From NCBI GenBank assembly GCA_011390935.1, contig JAABRL010000002.1, positions 59,277-123,276 of the forward strand: DNA of 64,000 bases. Reading direction: 5' to 3'. Position numbers and translations under genes: made by a program. Under the pieces are notes generated by a model. The model was not told where the DNA came from and searched no databases. It saw nothing but the letters and a program-made list of their open reading frames with translations. This document shows positions 8,536 through 17,439 of this stretch, piece by piece; position 1 is the first letter of the stretch, and the number at the start of each line of letters is the position of its first letter. This DNA is from Gemmatimonas sp. Its GTDB lineage: Bacteria; Gemmatimonadota; Gemmatimonadetes; Gemmatimonadales; Gemmatimonadaceae.

Positions 8536-10226
8536 CAGAGCTCTCTCCGGTCGAGCAGGTCCACGGCGCGGGCCGCCGCGCGTGCCGTCAGGGCCATGTA
8601 GGTGATGGACGGGTTCTGGCACGCCGAACTGGCCATGCAGGCACCGTCGGTGATGAACAGGTTGGGGAGGTCCCAGGCCTGATTCCAGCCGTTGAGCACG
8701 GAATCCCTGGCCGCACGTCCCATGCGGGCGCCGCCCATTTCGTGAATGCAGTGCCCGGGGGGCTGGATCTGTCCGTACGGCTGCACTTCCGTGGCACCGG
8801 CGGCCTCGAGCAGCTCCACGCCGCTGGCCATGATGTCCTGCTGCATGGCGCGTTCATTGTCCCCCCAGCGCACCTCCATGCGCGCGGCCGGCACGCCCCA
8901 GGCATCACGTACCACGGGATCGAGTGTGATGCGGTTGGCGGCGTTGGGGAGCATCTCGCCCCAGCCCCCCACGTTGATGGTCCACGGGCCGAGCTCGTGA
9001 GTGAGGGCGTGCTTGAATGCGGCACCGATACCGGGGCCGCTGCGATTCACGCCTCCGCGCCCGGAACCGCCCTGCATGCCGTAGCCGCGCACGAAATCGC
9101 GCGACGCGTCCGTCACGTTGCGAAAGCGCGCCACATAGATGCCGTTGGGACGGCGGCCCACGGTGCGCGTGTCGAGGTGCCCCGGCATCACACCGCGCGC
9201 GCCCGACCCGTAGTGATGATCCATCACGTACTGCCCCACGGTGCCGCTGCCATTGGCGAGCCCATCGGGAAAGCGCGCCGAGGTGGAGTTGAGCAGCAGG
9301 CGCACCGATTCGATGGTAGAGGCACAGAGAAACACGATGCGTGCCTCGAACTCGATCGACTCCCTGGTTTGCGCGTCGATCACGCGCACGCCGCGCACGC
9401 GATTGCTGCCGTCGCGTGCCAGCAGCACCTCGGCCACCACGCTGTGCGGGCGCAACGTGAGGCGCCCCGTGCGCTCGGCGGCAGGCAACGTGGACCCGAT
9501 GCTGCTGAAGTAGGAGTGCGTGATGCAGCCGCGTTCGCACGGACCGCAGTAGTGGCACGCGGCGCGGCCATTGTGATTCTGCGTGAGGATCGCCGCGCGC
9601 CCGATCGTCATCACGCGCGCCCCCCCGAAGGCGCGCAGAATGCGCTCGCGCGCTTCGCGCTCCACCACGGTCATGGCCATGGGCGGGAGAAACTCGCCGT
9701 CAGGCAGCTGCGCCAATCCTTCCGCGGCCCCGGTCACGCCGATGAAGCGTTCCACATGCGCATACCACGGTGCGATGTCGTGGTAGCGAATGGGCCAGTC
9801 GATACCGTGACCGTCACGCAGGTTGGCTTCGAAGTCGAGATCGCTCCATCGATATACCTGTCGACCCCAGGTGATCGAACGACCGCCCACCTGCCGACCG
9901 CGGAACCACTTGAAGGGGGCATCGTCGGCATTCGTGTACGGATTGTCGCGGTCATTCACGAAGAACTTGCGTCCCACTTCATCGCACGCGTAACACTCGC
10001 GCTGCACCGGTTGTTCGCGCTGCATCGCCTGACGATCGCCGTAGCCTCGGAACGGCATCTCGTACGGCTGCACATGCTCCACGTAGTCGCGCGCGGGGTC
10101 CACAGGACCGCCTGCCTCGAGCACGAGCGTGCGCAGGCCACGCTCCGTGAGCTCCTTGGCCGCCCAACCGCCGCTGATGCCCGAACCCACCACGATGGCG
10201 TCATACTGCTGGCGTTTACCGGGCAT
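8535..10226 (-). CDS. GMC-family FAD oxidoreductase with Fe-S motif (sugar dehydrogenase type)
   Basis: A 563-residue protein. The start at 10226 (MPGKRQQYDAIVVGSG) overlaps the end of the small-subunit gene by 11 bases. The Rossmann FAD motif GSGISGGWAAKEL is N-terminal. C224, C227, C230 and C234 form C-x2-C-x2-C-x3-C in CHYCGPCERGC. A cysteine cluster at this place holds an Fe-S centre in FAD glucose dehydrogenase and related glucoside 3-dehydrogenases. The C-terminal GMC motif has H492/H495 (GHCIHEMGGARMG) and N538 (CQNPSITYMA), the likely catalytic pair. It has no signal of its own, so it probably travels through Tat with the small subunit. No cytochrome c partner is visible nearby. Confidence 0.92.
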   Translation of the reverse strand: MPGKRQQYDAIVVGSGISGGWAAKELTERGLRTLVLEAGGPVDPARDYVEHVQPYEMPFRGYGDRQAMQREQPVQRECYACDEVGRKFFVNDRDNPYTNADDAPFKWFRGRQVGGRSITWGRQVYRWSDLDFEANLRDGHGIDWPIRYHDIAPWYAHVERFIGVTGAAEGLAQLPDGEFLPPMAMTVVEREARERILRAFGGARVMTIGRAAILTQNHNGRAACHYCGPCERGCITHSYFSSIGSTLPAAERTGRLTLRPHSVVAEVLLARDGSNRVRGVRVIDAQTRESIEFEARIVFLCASTIESVRLLLNSTSARFPDGLANGSGTVGQYVMDHHYGSGARGVMPGHLDTRTVGRRPNGIYVARFRNVTDASRDFVRGYGMQGGSGRGGVNRSGPGIGAAFKHALTHELGPWTINVGGWGEMLPNAANRITLDPVVRDAWGVPAARMEVRWGDNERAMQQDIMASGVELLEAAGATEVQPYGQIQPPGHCIHEMGGARMGRAARDSVLNGWNQAWDLPNLFITDGACMASSACQNPSITYMALTARAAARAVDLLDRREL

Positions 10227-10776
10227 CGGCGCCGCCCGGAAGCGCGGGAACCAGATGCGGGGCCGCGCCGTCGAAGCGACCGGGCACGACCTGTGTGTGC
10301 AGGACATCACGCTGCACTCGTTCGCTGGTGTACCATCCATGAATCACCAGCCCCTTCAAACGGCCGTACGTGCGTTCCGCGGGGGTGGTGCGCGAACCGA
10401 CGCGATCGAGCTGCTCCACCATGCGCGTCTGTGCGGCCGCATCGAGCGTTACGAAGGTGCGACCGCCGGTGCGCTGCGCGAGCGACTCGATGGCATCGAG
10501 GCCATCGACAAAGGCGCGGCGTTCGTCCGCGTCGTAGTACGCTTCGGCGATCACATCCACGAAGTCGATGACACCGACATCGGTGGCCGAGGGCGTATCG
10601 GTGCGAGGCAGAATGACGTCGGCGATCGCACCGACGAGGGCGCGGTGCTGCGGCGAGAGCACGCGCCTGTGCGCGCGATCGACCTGAGCCCACAGATCGG
10701 AGGCGAGCACCTCGTGGGGCAGTGCGCAGGCGGCCGCCGCCAGCGCCAGGGTACGGAGCACGTCTCGTCGGAGCAT
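10216..10776 (-). CDS. Gluconate 2-dehydrogenase subunit 3-like Tat subunit
   Basis: A 186-residue protein with a twin-arginine-type signal (MLRRDVLRTLALAAAACALP). The mature part matches the gluconate 2-dehydrogenase subunit 3 family: LSPQHRALVGAIADVILPRTDTPSATDVGVIDFVD. These small helical subunits bind GMC flavoproteins and carry them through the Tat pore. It is the first gene of the leftward run. A GC-rich hairpin separates it from the gene upstream, so transcription of the module probably starts in the 10777-10825 gap; I see no clear promoter there. Confidence 0.92.
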   Translation of the reverse strand: MLRRDVLRTLALAAAACALPHEVLASDLWAQVDRAHRRVLSPQHRALVGAIADVILPRTDTPSATDVGVIDFVDVIAEAYYDADERRAFVDGLDAIESLAQRTGGRTFVTLDAAAQTRMVEQLDRVGSRTTPAERTYGRLKGLVIHGWYTSERVQRDVLHTQVVPGRFDGAAPHLVPALPGGADAR

Positions 10777-10825
10777 GACACCGGCGCGTGGGGGTGGGAG
10801 CCTTTGGGGGACCCCCGGATCGTAA

Positions 10826-10862
10826 CGCGGGGGGCAACGCCTTGTACAGCGTGCCCCCCGCG
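10826..10862. terminator. Strong GC-rich hairpin between the Asp-box gene and the GMC module
   Basis: A perfect 11-bp inverted repeat, CGCGGGGGGCA with TGCCCCCCGCG, plus an inner CGC/GCG. It starts 26 bases past the stop of the minus-strand gene ending at 10888. No T-tract follows on the minus strand, so it is either a non-canonical terminator or an attenuating structure in the leader of the GMC module. Confidence 0.5.
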
Positions 10863-10887
10863 GTCACTCGTCTGGCAGTGCGCCGAC

Positions 10888-13800
10888 CTATCGATTGCCG
10901 CCGTACATCGCGGCCCAGCCGGACATGCCCACGTCTTCGACGCGCAGCTTCTGCGTGAAGACCTCGTCACCGATACGCAGCACGACGCCGTAGTCGCCCG
11001 TGGTCGCCGAACCACCGCCGCCACCGAAGCCGCCGAACCCGCCACGGCCACCAGCCGGCGGCTGCAGGCCGATCAGGTCGTAGATCTTGCGCACTTCGGG
11101 CGTCGCCGCCGGGCCGCCGCGGCCTGCCGGAAGCTCGAGGCCCGGACGCACCACGGTCGACTCGGCGGGACGGGCACAGAACGCATCCCACTGCGTCAGC
11201 GGACGCTCGCAGGAGCCGGCGCCGCCACCGCCACCACCACCGCCACCGCCGAACCCACCACCGCCACCACCACCGGCACCGAGGATCAGCGTGCGGGCCG
11301 TGGCCAGCGCTGCGCTGTCATACTTCGCGGCTGCCAACGAGTCGAGCACCTTGGGCGCCCGGACGGCGCGCAGGATGCTGTCGCGACGCGCACTCGGCGA
11401 CAGCGGAGCCGCGGCTGCGGCCGCACGTGCGAGGGCATAGTTCCAGGTCACCGTGTGCACGCCGGGCGTCACCGGCCCCTGCAGGCGCGAGACGGTGTCT
11501 CCCAGCGCATTCACGATCGCGATGCGGGCCTGACCGGTACGCCCTGCGCCCACCTTGTAGCTGATGTTTGCCCCGAACGACGGGTTCGGCGTGGCGAAGA
11601 AGCCCTGCGCATTGCCGTTGCCGCTCGCGCTGAGCAGCGGCCCTTCGCCCCACTGCCACGCCGGCTTGGGTGTGAACAGGTGCGCGCCCGCCGCCATCAC
11701 CGTCGGCGTCATCTGCTCGAGCGGCGCGATGTCCGCGATCCAGAAGCCGCGACCGTGCGTGGCGGCGATGAGCTCGTGATCACGCGGATGGATCTTGAGG
11801 TCGTACACCGGCACACTCGGCATGCCGGCCATGAAGCGCGACCACGTGGCGCCGCGATCCACCGAGGCGTATACCGCGATGGACGTGCCCACGAACAGCA
11901 GGTTCGGGTTGTGCGGATCTTCGCGCACGACGTGCAGGTAGTCACCCGGGCCACCCACCGGCAGGTTGTTCACGATCGACGAGAAGGTGCGGCCGCCGTC
12001 GGTGGTGCGGAAGAGATACGGCTTGAAATCGCCCCAGCGGTGGTTGTCGAACGCCACGTAGAACGTGCTCGTGTCGTGCGACGACGCTTCCACGCGCGTG
12101 ACGTACACTTCACCCGCGTTCGGCAGCATGCCTGCGAGACGCGACGTGAGATTCTCCCACGTGGCGCCGTCGTTCGAGCTCTTCCACACATTGCCGTCGT
12201 CGGTGCCGGCAATGAGCAGCCCCGGCTTGCGCGGGCTTTCGGCCAGCGCGGTCACCGTGCCGTAGGTCTCGGCGCCGGTGGCGTCGAGCGTGATGCCGCC
12301 CGTGAGGCGCAGCGACGTGTCGAGCTTCGCAACCAGATTCTTGGAGAGATCGCCCGAGATCACCTGCAGATTCTCTCCGCGCATCATCGACTTCATCACC
12401 TTGTTGCCGGCGAAGTAGAGCACCGACGGATTGTGCGGCGAGAGGAAGAAGGGCGAGTTCCAGTTGTAGCGAATGAGCATGTCGGCCGAATCCTTGGCCT
12501 GACGTGCGCGCAGTGCGGCGATGCGCGTGTTGACGTCGCGCGTGGCCGGCGAGAGCGGATCGCCGCGCACGACAGCAATGCTGTCTTCCCATTCGGCGTA
12601 GCGTCCCTGCCACGCGGGCTTCTGCAGCGAATAGCGCTCTCCCGTGCGCAGGTTCACGCGCGAGACGTTGCCGCCCTGAGACTCACCGTACACGATGGCG
12701 GGATCGGTGGGGTCCTGCGCGGCGTAGAAGCCGTCACCGCCCGCAATCGTGAACCAGTAGGCGAGCGGTGTGGTGCTGCTGCGACGACGGCTGGGCCCGC
12801 ACCACGTGCCGTTGTCCTGCGCGCCGCCGCAGATGTTGTACGGCACGGCCATATCGAAGCTGACTTCGTAGAACTGCGCGATGGGCAGATTCTGCGGCTG
12901 CAGGAAGTTGCCGCCGGCATCGTACGTGATGGCCACGCCGCCGTCGTTGGCGAGGAACCAGCGCTGCGGGTCGTTGGGGTCGATCCAGAGGCCGTGGTCG
13001 TCCACGTGCACCGACTGGGCGGCGTTGCGCGAGGTGCGACCGCCGTCATCGGACACCTGCAGCTGCGTGCTCGAGAAGTAGACACGCTCCGGGTTCTTCG
13101 GATCGATCGCGAGCAGCGAGTAGTAGAAGGGACGCGTGTTCGCGCGGTTCATGTGCGTCCACGTGGCGCCGCCATCCGTGGAGCGCCAAAGCCCGTTGTC
13201 CTTGGGGGTGCGTGACGGGATGAAGTTGGCGCCTTCGGCCGGGTCGGCACCCTCGACCATGGCGTACACGTAGTTGGGATTGCTGCGCGCGAAGTTCACG
13301 CTCATGCGACCCTTTACGCCGGCGGGGAAGTTGCCGCCTTTCACCTCGGTCCAGGTCGCGCCACCGTCGGTGGTCTTCCACATCGCGGACCCCGGTCCAC
13401 CGCTCTTGAGCGAGTACGGGTTGCGATAGCGTTCCCAGCTCGCCGCGAAGAGTACGTCGGGGTTGGTGGGGTGCATGGCCACGTCAATGAAGCCCGCTTT
13501 GTCGCTCACGAACTTCACGAGCTGCCAGGTCTCACCGCCGTCGGTGGTCTTGTAGAGGCCGCGTTCGGGGTTGGAGCGCCATGTGGCGCCGAGCGCGGCC
13601 ACGTAGACCACATTCGGGTTGGTGGGGTGCACCACGATGCGGCCAATGGCCTCGGTCTTCTCGAGCCCCTTGAGCGTCCAGGTGAGGCCGCCGTCGGTGC
13701 TCTTGTAGATGCCGCCGCCCGGATCGATCGAGTTGCGGGAGTTGGCCTCGCCCGTGCCGGCCCACACCTGGTTGGTGTCGGACGGCGCGATCGCCAGCTG

Positions 13801-14097
13801 CCCCATGGAGATGACGCGCTTGTCATCGAACGTGGGGCGCCAGGTAATGCCGTTGTTGGTGCTCTTCCAGATGCCGCCCGCGGCCGCGGCGACGAACACC
13901 GTCTTCGAGGGGCTGGGGATGCCGACCACGTCGGCGAGGCGGCCCATGAAGTTGGCCGGTCCGACGTTGCGCCAGCGCATGGCGGCGACGGTGGACGAGT
14001 CGATCGGCTGCGCGGCCGCCGTGGAGCCGAGGCTCGCGAGGGCGAGGCCGGTGCCGAGGGCCGTGCGCAGCCCGGAGCGGTATCGAGAAAGTCGCAT
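10888..14097 (-). CDS. Secreted Asp-box (VPS10/sortilin-like) beta-propeller protein
   Basis: A 1069-residue protein. The start at 14097 (MRLSRYRSGLRTALG) gives a signal peptide ending near STAAAQ; the frame extends upstream but would overlap the divergent kinase. At least eight Asp-box repeats are seen (KSTNNGITW, KSTDGGLTW, KTTDGGETW, RSTDGGATW, KSSNDGATW, RTTDGGRTF, ASVDRGATW). They sit in units headed by xPxNPxxVY, as in the VPS10/BNR two-propeller family common in soil bacteria. Residues about 960-980 are almost pure glycine. No catalytic residues can be assigned, so the sialidase annotation often given to this fold would be unsafe. A paralogue lies at 36016-39039. Confidence 0.9.
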   Translation of the reverse strand: MRLSRYRSGLRTALGTGLALASLGSTAAAQPIDSSTVAAMRWRNVGPANFMGRLADVVGIPSPSKTVFVAAAAGGIWKSTNNGITWRPTFDDKRVISMGQLAIAPSDTNQVWAGTGEANSRNSIDPGGGIYKSTDGGLTWTLKGLEKTEAIGRIVVHPTNPNVVYVAALGATWRSNPERGLYKTTDGGETWQLVKFVSDKAGFIDVAMHPTNPDVLFAASWERYRNPYSLKSGGPGSAMWKTTDGGATWTEVKGGNFPAGVKGRMSVNFARSNPNYVYAMVEGADPAEGANFIPSRTPKDNGLWRSTDGGATWTHMNRANTRPFYYSLLAIDPKNPERVYFSSTQLQVSDDGGRTSRNAAQSVHVDDHGLWIDPNDPQRWFLANDGGVAITYDAGGNFLQPQNLPIAQFYEVSFDMAVPYNICGGAQDNGTWCGPSRRRSSTTPLAYWFTIAGGDGFYAAQDPTDPAIVYGESQGGNVSRVNLRTGERYSLQKPAWQGRYAEWEDSIAVVRGDPLSPATRDVNTRIAALRARQAKDSADMLIRYNWNSPFFLSPHNPSVLYFAGNKVMKSMMRGENLQVISGDLSKNLVAKLDTSLRLTGGITLDATGAETYGTVTALAESPRKPGLLIAGTDDGNVWKSSNDGATWENLTSRLAGMLPNAGEVYVTRVEASSHDTSTFYVAFDNHRWGDFKPYLFRTTDGGRTFSSIVNNLPVGGPGDYLHVVREDPHNPNLLFVGTSIAVYASVDRGATWSRFMAGMPSVPVYDLKIHPRDHELIAATHGRGFWIADIAPLEQMTPTVMAAGAHLFTPKPAWQWGEGPLLSASGNGNAQGFFATPNPSFGANISYKVGAGRTGQARIAIVNALGDTVSRLQGPVTPGVHTVTWNYALARAAAAAAPLSPSARRDSILRAVRAPKVLDSLAAAKYDSAALATARTLILGAGGGGGGGFGGGGGGGGGGAGSCERPLTQWDAFCARPAESTVVRPGLELPAGRGGPAATPEVRKIYDLIGLQPPAGGRGGFGGFGGGGGSATTGDYGVVLRIGDEVFTQKLRVEDVGMSGWAAMYGGNR
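11218..11282 (-). repeat. Poly-glycine codon run
   Basis: A low-complexity run of GGT/GGC codons inside the Asp-box gene, encoding two poly-Gly tracts broken by single Phe/Ala residues. It lies between the propeller part and the C-terminal beta domain, probably as a flexible linker, and is prone to length variation. Confidence 0.85.
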
Positions 14098-14233
14098 GCG
14101 TGCGGGGGGAGGGGAGAAAGGGTCGGCGGCGCGGTGGGCCGCCGGGACCACGTAGACGATACGCTCCGGGCGGGCGCGGCGCTGAACCGCGGTCGCAAGG
14201 TGGCGTTCCGCAGCGCTCGCATGGCGGGACCAT

Positions 14234-16180
14234 GTGACCGATATTTCCATGGATGATCGCCTCGCCCTCCGCCTTCTCGATTCTCCGACCGCCCGCGTGA
14301 GCCTGCACGCGATCGTGGCCTTTGTGGCCGTGTTTCTGCAGGGAGCGAGTGCCGGCGTGATGTTCTTCATCGCGCGCGCTCCGGGGTGGGAGCGGGTTCG
14401 CCTGATCGCGCTGATCGCGCTGAGCGCGGCGCTATACAGCAGCGTGGATTTCTGGTTCTACGTCAATGTGGACAACCTGCCGCTGCGCGCGCTGCTGGTG
14501 CAGGTGAACGTGGCGGTGGGTGCGCTGCACGCCTCGGCGTGGATGCGCTTCACGTTCAGCGATGCGTCCGGCAGGGTGCGCTCCATGCCGCGCTGGACGC
14601 AGGTGCTCGCCATCGGGGCGCCGATCCTCGCCCTGCTCGCGATCCCGTTCGGCGTGATGGTGGATCGCAGTCAGATGGTGCACGTGCAGGTCCCCTGGCT
14701 GGGGCTCGACGAGCGCACGTATGGGCTGAGCCCGTTCGGCAATGGACTCGTGGCCGTGGTGCTCGGTGTGCTGTCGGTCAGTCTCGTGCAACACATTCGT
14801 CGCATGCGCCGTGGCGAACCGGGCGCTGCGGGGATTGTGGCCGGTCTGACCATCTTCCTGCTCTTCTTCATCGAAGAAGGGCTGGTCGCCACGGGCGTCA
14901 TCGAGTTCATGTATCTGGCCAGCCCCGGCTACGTGTTTGCGGTGCTGCCGCTGACGGTGCAGCTGCTGCAGCGATTTGTCGATGATGCACGGCGACTCGC
15001 CGAGCTGTCGGCGCGCCTCACCACGGAGGTGGAGGCGCGAACCGTCGAGCGCGACAAGGCGCGCGAATCGCTCGTGGAGCAGCAGCGGCTTGCGGCGCTG
15101 GGACGCCTTGCGGCTGGTGTGGGGCACGAGATCAACAACCCGCTGCAGTATCTGCTCTTTCACCTCGAAGAGCTGCGCAGCACGCTCGGCCCCGAGTACG
15201 GCGTGGCGATTCGCGATTCGCTGCAGCAGGCGATCGACGGCGCGCGTCGCATCGGGCGCGTTGTCACCAGTCTGCGAGCCTACGGTGCACGGAGCGAACG
15301 GTTCACCCCACTGAACCTGCATGATGTGGTGCAGGCGGCGCTGCGCATTGCGTCGCCACAGCTGCGGCATCGCGTGCGCATTCGGACGGCCTTGCACGCC
15401 ACACCCCTGGTGATGGGTGACGAGGGGCAGCTCGTGCAGATGATCGTGAATCCGCTGGTCAACGCCGCCCAATCGCTCGCCGCGCTCCCCGAGGGGCACG
15501 ATGCGATCGTGACGGTGACGGCGCGTACCACCGACGACGGACAGGCCGAACTGCTCATCGCCGACAACGGCCCTGGGTTCGATCCGGCGGTCCTCCCCGC
15601 GCTCGGCGAACCGTATGTGACCACGCGCGCGCACCAGGGTGGCACCGGACTCGGGCTGTTCGTGACGCGTGGCCTGGTGGAGGCGCACGGTGGCACGATT
15701 GCGCTCGAGAACGCCACCGGTGGCGCGGTGGTGCGTATCCGGCTGCCCGCCGCGCCGCCGACGCAGGTGCACGCGGAGCCGGTGGTGCGCGCCTCGTCGG
15801 AGAAGCTGCCTTCCGCACGGGTGCTCGTGGTCGACGATGAACCCGCGCTGCTCGCCGTGATGCAACGCGCACTCGGTCGCATGGGGCATACGGTCCTGCT
15901 CGCACCCAATGGCCGTGCCGCGCTCGCGCTGGTGGAGGCGCAGCCATTCGATGTCGTGGTGTCGGATTTGATGATGCCGGAGATGTCGGGCGCCGGGTTG
16001 GCGTCCGCGCTGGCGGATCGGCACCCGGCACTGCGTCGTCGACTGATCGTGATGACGGGCGGCGCGGTGACGCCGGAAGACGAGGCCTTTCTTGCGCGCG
16101 AGGATGTGGTGGTGGTGAACAAGCCGGTGAGTCTGTCCGATCTGGACGCGGCCATGCGTCGTGTGATGGAGGCGGCGTGA
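14234..16180 (+). CDS. Membrane hybrid histidine kinase with C-terminal receiver
   Basis: A 648-residue protein. The GTG at 14234 has a weak GGCGGGA upstream; the ATG at 14249 is an alternative. Residues 1-250 hold about seven hydrophobic segments, followed by a coiled-coil linker near 255-285. The kinase core has phospho-acceptor H298 in GHEINNPLQ, an N-box in NPLVNAAQSL, DNGPGFD, and the G-box GTGLGL. The receiver begins VLVVDDEPAL, with the acceptor Asp in VVVSDLMMPEMSG and the Lys in NKPVS. No output regulator lies nearby, so its target is unknown. It is divergent from the Asp-box gene and coupled (TGATG) to the glycosidase gene downstream. Confidence 0.93.
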   Translation: MTDISMDDRLALRLLDSPTARVSLHAIVAFVAVFLQGASAGVMFFIARAPGWERVRLIALIALSAALYSSVDFWFYVNVDNLPLRALLVQVNVAVGALHASAWMRFTFSDASGRVRSMPRWTQVLAIGAPILALLAIPFGVMVDRSQMVHVQVPWLGLDERTYGLSPFGNGLVAVVLGVLSVSLVQHIRRMRRGEPGAAGIVAGLTIFLLFFIEEGLVATGVIEFMYLASPGYVFAVLPLTVQLLQRFVDDARRLAELSARLTTEVEARTVERDKARESLVEQQRLAALGRLAAGVGHEINNPLQYLLFHLEELRSTLGPEYGVAIRDSLQQAIDGARRIGRVVTSLRAYGARSERFTPLNLHDVVQAALRIASPQLRHRVRIRTALHATPLVMGDEGQLVQMIVNPLVNAAQSLAALPEGHDAIVTVTARTTDDGQAELLIADNGPGFDPAVLPALGEPYVTTRAHQGGTGLGLFVTRGLVEAHGGTIALENATGGAVVRIRLPAAPPTQVHAEPVVRASSEKLPSARVLVVDDEPALLAVMQRALGRMGHTVLLAPNGRAALALVEAQPFDVVVSDLMMPEMSGAGLASALADRHPALRRRLIVMTGGAVTPEDEAFLAREDVVVVNKPVSLSDLDAAMRRVMEAA

Positions 16181-17394
16181 TGGCGTGCCGACCACGCGTG
16201 CTCGTGCGCGCGTTGGTTTCGATGTGTGTGCTCTCATCGTGTGCAGTTGCGTCGAGGCCGCGCGACGTGGGTCCGGAGCCCGCATGGCCGTGGCCGATGT
16301 CGGATTCGGTCGCCGACAGCGTGCACACGGAAGTGTTGTCGCCGGCGGTCCGGTTGCACACGCTGGTGTCGCTCGCGGCGCCGTGGCGTGCGGCCGTACT
16401 CGACATCGATCGGTCGGCCTGCGTCTCGCTGCGTGCACGCAAGGGCGGTGAGACGGCGGTCGGCCGTCGTACCACGAGTGCGCTGCTCGGTGCACTCGCG
16501 GCGGGCGATCGTCCCGTGGCGGCGGTGAACGCCGACTTCTTTCTGTTTGCGCCGCCGGGGGTGCCAACGGGTGCGCATGTGGAGGGTGGCCGGTTGATCA
16601 CTGGTCCGGGGCAACGCCCCGTCTTTTCGCTCGACGCGGCGGGCGTACCCTCGCTTGGCGTCCTGCGGGCCGAGGGCCACATGCGGGGGCCGTCTGGCAC
16701 CGTGGTGCTCGGTGCCTGGAATCGTCCTGACCTGCCGACCGCGGGCGTCCTCGATGCCTCGTGGGGCAGTGCCCCCGACTCGACGGTTGGCGGACGATGG
16801 CGGTTGCGGCCGCTCTCAGACGCGGCAACGTCGCCTCGCTCGACGACTGGCTGGGCGTCACGGTTCGTGATCGATGCGGAGGGGATATCGCGGGCACCCA
16901 CCGGTGACACGCTGCTGCTCGTGCGCGTATCGGAGATCGACGCGGCGTTGTTCCGTGCGGGGGACACGGTGACGGTGTCGCTGCGCATCGGTCCGGTGGC
17001 CCCGATTGAGGCCGTGGGAGGCTTTCCCATGCTGCTGGAAGACGGCGAGCTCGCCACTGGCCTCGAGACAGCCGGCGCAGCGAGCTTTCGCGGACTCAAC
17101 CCACGCACCGCCGTCGGCCTTGCTGCGCGCGGCCGTCGGGTGCTGCTCGTGGTGATCGACGGTCGTCAACCCGGCGTCAGTGTCGGCATGACGACGGAAG
17201 AGACCGCGCGACTCATGCGCGCGCTTGGCGCGGACGACGCGCTGAATCTCGATGGTGGTGGCTCGTCAGCGTTGGTGGTGTGGGATGCCGCTGCGCGCAC
17301 CACACGTCTCGTCACGCGCCCGTCCGATCCCACCGGAGAGCGCGCCGTGGGGAACGCGTTGGCGGTGGTGGAGGCGTGTTCGTCCGCTCGGTGA
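16180..17394 (+). CDS. Phosphodiester glycosidase (NAGPA-like) family lipoprotein
   Basis: About 404 residues. The ATG at 16180 overlaps the kinase stop (TGATG); a GTG at 16177 is possible. The N-terminus is a lipoprotein signal with lipobox LSSC. The family core is recognised by AAVNADFF, VGGFPMLLEDGE, RTAVGLAARGRRVLLVVIDGR and the signature LNLDGGGSSALVV. Bacterial members (DUF2233) resemble the enzyme that uncovers GlcNAc-1-phosphodiesters and are linked to wall or exopolysaccharide sugar phosphates. It is probably anchored on the periplasmic side. Co-transcription with the kinase suggests a shared envelope role, which is inference. Confidence 0.9.
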   Translation: MACRPRVLVRALVSMCVLSSCAVASRPRDVGPEPAWPWPMSDSVADSVHTEVLSPAVRLHTLVSLAAPWRAAVLDIDRSACVSLRARKGGETAVGRRTTSALLGALAAGDRPVAAVNADFFLFAPPGVPTGAHVEGGRLITGPGQRPVFSLDAAGVPSLGVLRAEGHMRGPSGTVVLGAWNRPDLPTAGVLDASWGSAPDSTVGGRWRLRPLSDAATSPRSTTGWASRFVIDAEGISRAPTGDTLLLVRVSEIDAALFRAGDTVTVSLRIGPVAPIEAVGGFPMLLEDGELATGLETAGAASFRGLNPRTAVGLAARGRRVLLVVIDGRQPGVSVGMTTEETARLMRALGADDALNLDGGGSSALVVWDAAARTTRLVTRPSDPTGERAVGNALAVVEACSSAR

Positions 17395-17439
17395 GGCGAC
17401 ACGCTGACCGTCGGGGCGATGGGGCGACGCCGGCGGCCC

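Noticed and set aside
11218-11282. Possible CRISPR-like or structural repeat
   Set aside because: Simple GGT/GGC codon repetition inside a gene; no spacers or unit repeats.
10129-13215. 1028-codon ORF on the plus strand
   Set aside because: It lies opposite the GMC subunit genes and the Asp-box gene. No recognisable motifs; composition typical of an antisense shadow.
14432-16567. 711-codon ORF on the minus strand
   Set aside because: It is antisense to the histidine kinase, whose H, N, G boxes and receiver are intact.
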